A stretch of DNA of 64,000 bases from Dimorphilus gyrociliatus. Lineage: Eukaryota > Annelida > Polychaeta > Dinophilidae. The notes under the pieces were generated by a model. That model was not told where the DNA came from and did no database searches. It saw only the letters and a list, made by a program, of their open reading frames with translations. Both the position numbers and the translations under genes were made by a program. Numbering within the stretch: the stretch's first letter is position 1; each line of letters starts with the position of its first letter. Location: the NCBI GenBank assembly GCA_904063045.1, contig CAJFCJ010000007.1:988819-1052818 (forward strand), read 5' to 3'. This document shows positions 51,201 to 60,200 of this stretch, piece after piece.

Positions 51201-54200
51201 TTCTGTTTCTGCCTATTATTTTTCTTAGTTTTTCACTTTAGTAAAAAAAATTCGCCCGGCCCATCGGATGTTTGTAATTAACTGAACGGTTTTTAAGCTA
51301 ATTTTCGTTGGGAAAATCGATTTGCAAGATCTGTTTTTTGTGTATGATATACTTCAACAGTCGCGGGTCAGCCGCAGGCTAATCGTATGAAACGAGGTTA
51401 CGCGTTGAAAAGTGCTTAGTAAAGGCAATCGTATTTTTTGTCTCCCTTAACAGCGTTGACGACGACAGTTCGATTAGTTCTGGAGAACTTAGCGATGCAA
51501 TCGGAGAAACTTCGGTCGACGATCTCAATTCAGGTAATTCTTTTTTTTTACATTCTTTTATTTCTTTCTTATCTTTCCGGCTCAGTTTAATGTTAATGCT
51601 CTAAGAGGGACAAAACCTTATTTGCCTAAGAATAATAGCATATTAAAAGTTTTGATACGCTTATATGACTAATAAGCTTACAAATGGATCCCCTGTTTTA
51701 TATCTGTATCAAAAATGTAATCGTTTTATACTTAGTTACTCTATCTTAATTTTTTATCCTAAAAAAATGCAACTAATCTAAGTGATCCCTTCCTTGCTCG
51801 AACAATGAAAATAATATATATAGAATTTATAAAACCATATTCAGCAAACAGAAAAGAATGATAAAAAAAACCAAAGGGAATGAAAACGGACTGCATTCAA
51901 AGTCTATTGTTCGAATTTAATAATGTTGATAACCTCCGAGCTAACCTATTCATTTGATGAAAAGTAACAGTCCTCCTACGCTTGTCAGCGAGACTTTGAA
52001 AGAATAGTTCCTTCAAAGGACATTGATAGTCGCTGTTTTTTCCAAAAGTTTTAAAACATGCTCGAAAATACCTTTATTCGCGTGTTTCTTTAAAATATAC
52101 CCCCTACAGAAATGGAATGCTAGCCGTGAAAAAGGTTCTTAGAGTGAATTTGAGCCTTATTATCTCACTTTTTTAAATTTGTTAAAAGGGGGCGCTGTTT
52201 GATTTATAAGTAGTAAATTAACTCTCCAACAAAGTCGTAACAACTTCTCGTTTATCCCTTTAGGATTACCATCGGCGGGCAAATATCGTCCAGTAGCTGG
52301 TACGGCTTATTCAGCCATACAGTTAGGTACGAAGACGCCATCTAGCGGGAGTCGAACTACCCCAAAATCTTCGTGGCGGCCAACTGATGACTCCTTAAAA
52401 AAGAAACGGGATAGCGATACTAATGGAGATGCTTTAGCCCTAGCAATGCTTCGAAAACATATTCAATCAACTCCTGCAGCAACTGGCTTGTCAAGACGGC
52501 CATTATCTGCTAGCGGAGCTAACGGTGACAGTATTAGAACAAATGGTCAGCAAGTATTATATGGCGGAGTTACAAGTCCAGCTTCAGAACCCGGAACGGC
52601 GTCTCTTAATCGACGAATGATGTCTGGACGCCAGATGAACAACACACTAGGTAACTCTTTTTATTTTTAAAACCAATATTATTACCGGTTAAAAAAAGTT
52701 CTACTTGATAGTCTATATTTATTATAGTAGAAAAATCACAAAAAAATGTGGTTATGTCAATAGAATACTTTCAAAACACGTTGAAAAACAAAATAGGTTC
52801 AACAAGAAGTAGCCCTGGCGACGCACCATCCGATTGGCCTGCGAGACCAACAAGTGGATCATGGATGAAAAGGAACATCATGGGTGACGGCGAAGAAACC
52901 CTGTCTATACAAGCTCAGATTGCTCAAGCCCGGGCCAGTTCTGCTGCCCAAAAGAACATGCTAGCCCAAGAGAGAGGTGAAAGTGGGGAACCTCTCTCAC
53001 CAGCCCATAGTACATCGTCAAAATTATCATACAAGCAGTACTCTGACGAAGTTCATGGTTCCTCTTTATCAATCGCTTCTCAGGGATCCAGTGTCTATTC
53101 AACGGTAATTTTCATTATCTTAATCTCCTTTTTACGATTTAAGCCCTTCTTAGTATTTACTAACTTTTCCCCAATGTAATCTTAGAGAACTTTTCAATTT
53201 AGTTAGCCCAAGTGCTAAATTCCTTGATGTTTTTGTAACTGTATTCAATCAACAAACTTCTCTTTTCTTCTCTTCTACACTTCGCGCTCTATTAGTTACT
53301 TGTGGGATAGAAAACATTACTGAGAAAAACGTAATTTTATTCCAAGCTAGATACAGAAAAGATTTAAAATAAAATAAAATAAGATCAAAAAAAAGCAATC
53401 AAATAGATAGTTGATAAAAGAAAAGGATAGTCTTTTTTTATTATAGATAATAAAACTGATAAAAATGAAATTTTTAACACAGCTATCCCTAACAACTAAA
53501 GTAATTTGTAAGACTTCGTTCTTCCTTCTAAAGATTTTATGAAAAATTCCATAAATCATTTCATGCTACTTAGTTAGATCTGGGACGTGAAGGACTGTAA
53601 ATACCTTTCTAGTTTATTCAACATTCGCTTTTCTGTCCCCTAATCCCCAAACAGCTTAAATCATTTTTGTAGAAAAATAATTATATATAAATAAACGAGT
53701 TGAAAACATTATTATGCTATTTTACAGGCTGAAGAAAAACTGCAAGCAGAGGTTTGTATACAAATTCTTTCAAATTCTTCCGTAATCGTTTAGTTTATTT
53801 TGACGGCGTCAAGTAGGGAGAGGTTTATCATAAAATCCCGTAGGTTGTTAGATAAACAGACTTTATATGAAATCGACTTCAGCATTAACATATAAAGAGT
53901 AGAAGTGAGAAAGCATAGTAAAATCTGAACTAATTGAAATAGTGATAATACTGATAAGTTGTAGGCGGGAAAAATGTTTGGTTCGTTTCACATCTTATCT
54001 GAACCAAAAAAATAGAGAAAGAAGGGTAAAAGAGCAAGCGAATAAATCGCATTTTGAGTAAAGCCTTTGCAAGTGCAATTTCAGATCTTTTCTCTTGGAT
54101 ACTATGCCATATTTATTAGAAAATTTATCGAAAAGAATGGTATTTAACATTATTATTTAAATAGATTCCCTGTAAGTAAATAGATATTCGAGTAGATTCC

Positions 54201-57200
54201 GATTCAATTAGAAGCGATATGAGAAGAATCATACCTTTCGTATGATAGATGAGTAAATATTGATAAAGTAGTTATTTATATCTAGATGAACATTTTTATA
54301 TACAGGTGATGTAGATGAGTTATCATGACTAGTCAGTTTTATTGATTTTGCTCTTTCCATTTTCATTTGGATAATTTCGCATACAAAGATCAGTGAAATT
54401 AAACTCAATCATTTTCGTTTATTCTCTTGTCAAAAAAGCGCCTGATAAGAAATAAAAGTAAAGAAAGTAAAATGATTCTCGAATGTCTTTACGCCAGAAT
54501 GGTCAGAAAGAAATAGTTTTATGATTTACAGAAACATAGAAATTTTAGCTGAACTATATAATCGTATATTTTTCTAAATTACGCTAGAAAATAAAACTCA
54601 CATATAACTGTAATTACTATTATTGTTATTTCTTTGTTGCAGTTGAGAAAACTTGCAAGAGAACGAGACAATGCTTTAGAACAAAGAAATACCTTACAGC
54701 ACAAACTCTCTTCGAATGAAAATGCACACGTGAGTTATTTCTTTCTTCTTCAACAGCCCTACTTTCCCCCTTTTTTTGACAATAAGAAAATCGTTAGTTG
54801 TTCGGTATGCTTAATTAGGCGTTCGTCCTCGAAATGTAAAGCCTTTAAGCGAATAACGACTGTATCAATTGTTCGGTATAGTTCACGTTTCTTTAAAAAG
54901 ACTTGTTTGCAAAAAAAAGAATCCTAGCACTGAGTTTATTGATTAACTTGAAAGAATTCTTTGTGCTCACCTTTTCCGTTTTCTTATGAAAGAAGTTAAA
55001 GGGCAGGAAAATGTAATCTTTTTCAGTCAATGAACAAAAAGAGTAGGAAGGGACGAAAGTCATGTTGCCACATTCAATAATTCACGGTCTCAGCATAAGT
55101 TTAATTTTCTCTTGTTGTTGTAAATATTCATTATTAAACGTTATTGTCACCTTTTTATATAACTATTGATTAGCTTGATTACTGTTGTCGTATAAAGCTA
55201 ATTACAGATGATGTTGGCAATGTTCTGATTCAGTGTATTGTCAATTAGACAAAACAATGACCGATGGGAATGAGAGAAGATAAAACTAATAGAAAAATCT
55301 AGTCTTTATTAGAATAGTAAGATACGACCAAGATTTCGTATAATCCAGAACACACACCGCTTTAAGCTTCTTAATTTAAATTTGCTTTCGATGTCCATCC
55401 ATTTTCTGCCATGTTCGTTTCTTCTCCCACAAACGTACCCAATTTTTCTTAGTTTGTTTGGTTGGAAAACGAACAAAACCTGTCGTGTCTGCCCCTCGAT
55501 TCATCTTCCCCTTAATCGGAAGCATGTCTTAGAATGGAAAAAATAAAATGTGAGTTGGAATGGGGAGAGGAAGGGAGATATGATAGAAAGAAAACTAAAG
55601 TAAAGAGAACGAATACTTTATTGACAATGCGTGAAAATGATATAGAATGTCAAAATGTTTACTAATCACAAGCTTATTGTGTTTTATTCTGGTGTATAAT
55701 ATCATTTACCTCTGTTTTCTTTTATATTGACTTTCTATTGTAGAAAAATCAAAGGTAAATTCTCAAAATTTAATTTATTTTTTCAATTCTATTATAAGAA
55801 ACATTAAATCAGCAAAAACCTATTAAATAATTCATTGTAAATCCGATGATATTATTGCGTTATTGGATGATTATTGATAAACAATATATGTACAGAGTAA
55901 TATGCAGTCTTTAGAATCAATCATCGAGTATGATTCCTTATGATTCATTTTTGAAATAATACCCAAATTATAGTGTTACAGACAAAAAAAATGACAAATT
56001 CAATAGGGGATTAAGTAATGTTAAAAAAAACTTAAAAATGAAAACTCCCTCTAAAAATTGACATTCCTATATCGGTTTAAAGTTACCTAAGACATAATAA
56101 GTTCTTTCTTCACTCTCCAACGTTCTGGCCCTGTCTTCTTTCTTTATAAGATAAAAGTGAACACAAGGCCGATTACGCAATTGGTAAATTATTTATCAAC
56201 AATGAACTTTCAACCTTATTTCACATTCCATTTGGGTCTTATTAAATTTTTTTCAACTTTTGATACGATAAAGAAATAAAAATAGGAGAAAAATCGATTG
56301 AATGACCAACCAGCAATTAAACGAATACCTTTTTATAAGTGTACTTGAGGGTCGAGACTGCGGAATTCGAGAAAGTATAGCCCTCTAGAAAACTTTGGAT
56401 GTAGATGAGCCTCGGGAGCTTTTTTCATACTTTATATATAGATTTTTTTCTTTCGTCGGAGCGTCACAGCTATTAGTCAGAACATGCGCGAATCGATATC
56501 TAGGTGGCGTTGCAGTTTAGCTGGGCCGTAAAGGTACGCTTATAGTTTTTTGCTGTCAGCGATGGAAGCTGGATATTATTCAACTCCCAGGCGAACAAGA
56601 AGAAATCCTTCTTCCAGATACTCTAGCCCCTCACCAGTGAGGGAAGATTACTACCTGCACAGAAGTATCACATCTGATGATACTGACATATATATGGTAT
56701 ATATTAGATTGCATAAGAATGTAAAATGTAACTTGTGATATCTAGTGCTATTTATATAGACAGTATATAATTTCATAAGTGTAAGATAGAAAGGTGCATA
56801 TGATATAAAAGTATGCAAATCATTATTTTGTTAATTAGAGCAATGATTAAAGTAGTAATAATCATGATCTTTATCATAATGGTATACATGAGGCTATCTT
56901 TACATGAGGATATGAGAGTATGTATACATATTTTCCCATACTGAATACTGTGGCATCTGCAACGCGTCGTAATATTAAACCGATAGATTAGAGCCGTGTG
57001 CGATGTGTCTTGGATTTGTTTGAAATTCTAACCGTTTCTGCACATCATCATGAAAATCTGTCAGAACCGAAATATCCCAATACAAATAATAAAGGATTAA
57101 AGTGAAACTAAATGGGATAACAAGACAAATAAAAATGTGATTATTAGTAGAACTAGTAAATAGAAACTTATTTTCCCCTAGGCATTTCTTTAATAGTCCT

Positions 57201-60200
57201 ACATAAAAAATATATGATGAATTGTTTCTCAAACGAAGAATTTTGGAATATATGATGCCCGATATTATGATACTAAAGGAATTCTATCAGAAATAAAAAT
57301 AAAGAAGATATTATCTAAGGAAGTTAAATTAAACTAGATATATAGTGGCTATTAGTAGATTCCATTCGGCCCAATTTCATCTTTAAACTAGTTCTATCCT
57401 TTTTCAAAGATAAAAAAAATAAAGCTGTTGGAAATTAAAATATTCAAATAAACAACATTCTCTCTTTCCTTCCCACCCAAAAAAAGAGCCTGATTCGATT
57501 TTACTCTATCATTGTCTCTTTTACTTAAGATATCGATTATTCCTTTTATCACCTTTTTTAGAGAGGGGAGGGTGGGAGGAGAGTAAGGATAGACGAGGGC
57601 GGAAAAAAAAAGGATAAATAAACCCCAAAAAATATACAAACCCCTCTTTTATGACAGTTACATAATAAGAAAAACAAAAAGATAAATGATTAATATATCT
57701 TGTTGTTTCCATAAATCTAATTATGAGTTAATCAGGCAAAATATATTAGTATATATAAAATAATAGAATGAGAGAGAGAAAGAAAAAGACAAGGAAAAAA
57801 TACGTACAAAGAATGTATGGAAATAAAAAAATAAAGAAAAAGAAAAAAATATAAATACGTGAAGAAAATATCTTTGACCGACTTTATCACCGCCAACCGA
57901 CGCATTTTGTTCCGAATATCGATTTTACGTCAACTACCAACCGAAAGGTTTCAATCAGAATTTACCCCTTTTAACGTAGCTTTTTAATCGAAAGACCTAT
58001 TAAACATCAATTTGTATTTATTAACAAATCCTCCACTATCTATATTGTTATTTTTTTAAAAAAAAATTGTTTGTGCTAAGTCTATATTTGATAGATCCTC
58101 GGTTACGTAACCCGCCGATTTATGTAAGACGTTCTTGAACGTTTCACCCCCTTCCTTCCTTCCTGTTGTTAAAGTAGAAAAATTAGAAAGATTTATAAAT
58201 AGACAAGAAATTTAGATATACACGTGCAAGAACAGATTGAAATATTTCCCACTCGACCCCTTAGTTTTTTTACGCTCCTCTCGCTCTCTAACCCCATACA
58301 AAGTTTAGTTTTTGTACATTCTTTGTCTACAAACTGTAGACGTGTTCGCTATTATACGAATACGGAGTGTGTGTACTCGACAAACACTAGCTTATATTTA
58401 AAATTCTTTGAACTTTATATAAATATTGAACAATGTATGTTGTGCGCTGTATTGTAATATTTACCATATGAAAAAAGAAAAGCTGTTCGATGCAATCTAT
58501 TAATGGTTTACGATAAATACTATAATGTACAAGTAGATATTTTTAATCCTCACTTCTCATACCCCCGCGTTCTTCATTTATCCTCTCTTCTCTATTCCTC
58601 TACTCCTTTCTGAATAATCGTTCAATTAAACTAATGAAAAATTTAATAACCTCATTAACCATCCCGGTTCGTTAAACTTTCGCTATTTGTAATAAATCTA
58701 ACATAGAAATGGTAAAAATAAACAAAAAATTTGCAACGAAAGCCCTGTTTTATCCATTTTACTGAATAATAATCAACCCTCGTTGTAAGTAACAATTTAT
58801 AATACTAATGATAATAAAAAAAACAGCATTGGAAGCTGTACATCCTTTTGTAAATAAGTATTTATTATTTATTACGCTCTTAAGAAACGATTTTAAAATA
58901 TTTACGATTCCATTGTTAATCATTTATTTATTGCGCTGAAGAATATGGAAGCTTTTTATTCTTTTGGTTTTGATTATTATCATTTTAAAGGATTATTTAC
59001 GAAGATCGAAAGTTTATCGTATTATTGCGTTCAATTTATTCGACATTTTGATTTGTATGCTTGACATTAAATGCATTAACTATCACTGAATCCTTTATAT
59101 TATTCTGATAACTATCAGGGTTAAAACCGAACTCATGAACTTTGAACCTCTATTATTTCCATGTTAATGTGAGCGTGCGGTAATGGACAATTGTTTCTGT
59201 CACGAATTATATGTAATTAATTTTAATTCGAACTCTTTGCAAAGAAAAGTGTCTTATTTAATTAAAATTATCAGAAAAGTGGGGCATACAGCTGTTTACT
59301 TTAATTCGATTGACTTTTATCAGCTACTCTATTTTCTTTATTGTACATATTTTTTTCACCAATTCTCTAATAAAACTTTTGATTATCTTTCAGGCTCATA
59401 TGGTGGCTGTGTATGAACAATCCTTGACGAATATGACTACAAGGCTTCAGCAAGAGACATCGATTAGAGAGAGAATTGAACAAGAAAACAAGCAGCTGCA
59501 AATGCACCTGCAACAAAACGCTATAACGTCTCCCACTTCCGATTCGTCACTCAAGCATCACGTGTCTTCCGATAGCGTCTCTTCGCTTAATTCTTTGACT
59601 TCTAATAGCACCCTTGACGAGAAAAAGAAGAAAAAGGGTTGGTTACGTAGCTCTTTTTCAAAATTGGGCAATGGCTCCGGCCAGAAAAAGAAAAACAATA
59701 ACAGAGCAACTCGTAACGGAAGTTTTTCGGATGCTGAAGGAGGTGGTTCCGACTCTCTAAGTATCAGATCAATAGAAAGTGCGTCCGTTCCTAATTCACC
59801 TTTGCCTCTACATCATTTACATGCTTATACCAGTCCCACAAAAGATTTACCTTCTGTATTAGATTTGCAACAGCAATTACAGGAGAAAGATAGAGAATTA
59901 GCTGACACTCGTTTAGAGAATTTGTCTTCAGCTCACCAAATCGATCAGATGAGAGAGACGCTTAAGAGAATGAAGAATGAAATGATGGCATTAAAATCAG
60001 ATAATCAGCGATTACAAAAGTTGGCAAGTAGGGAAGACAACAGTCAATCTTCCAATTCTCCTTTAAATTCACCGCAGGAAACTATCGGAAAGCTGAGTCT
60101 GACGGATGACCTCCTACTAGGCTCCGAAATAGATAAAGACGGAAGGAGAATTAGTGTACGAATTGAAATTGGAGACGGCAAAGACGTTGTCATGTCAGCC

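Noticed and set aside
55744-55754. 11-nt microexon (AAAAATCAAAG) flanked by TTGTAG and GTAAAT in the last NAV intron
   Set aside because: It would shift the frame between exon 12 (phase 0) and the last exon, which join perfectly without it.
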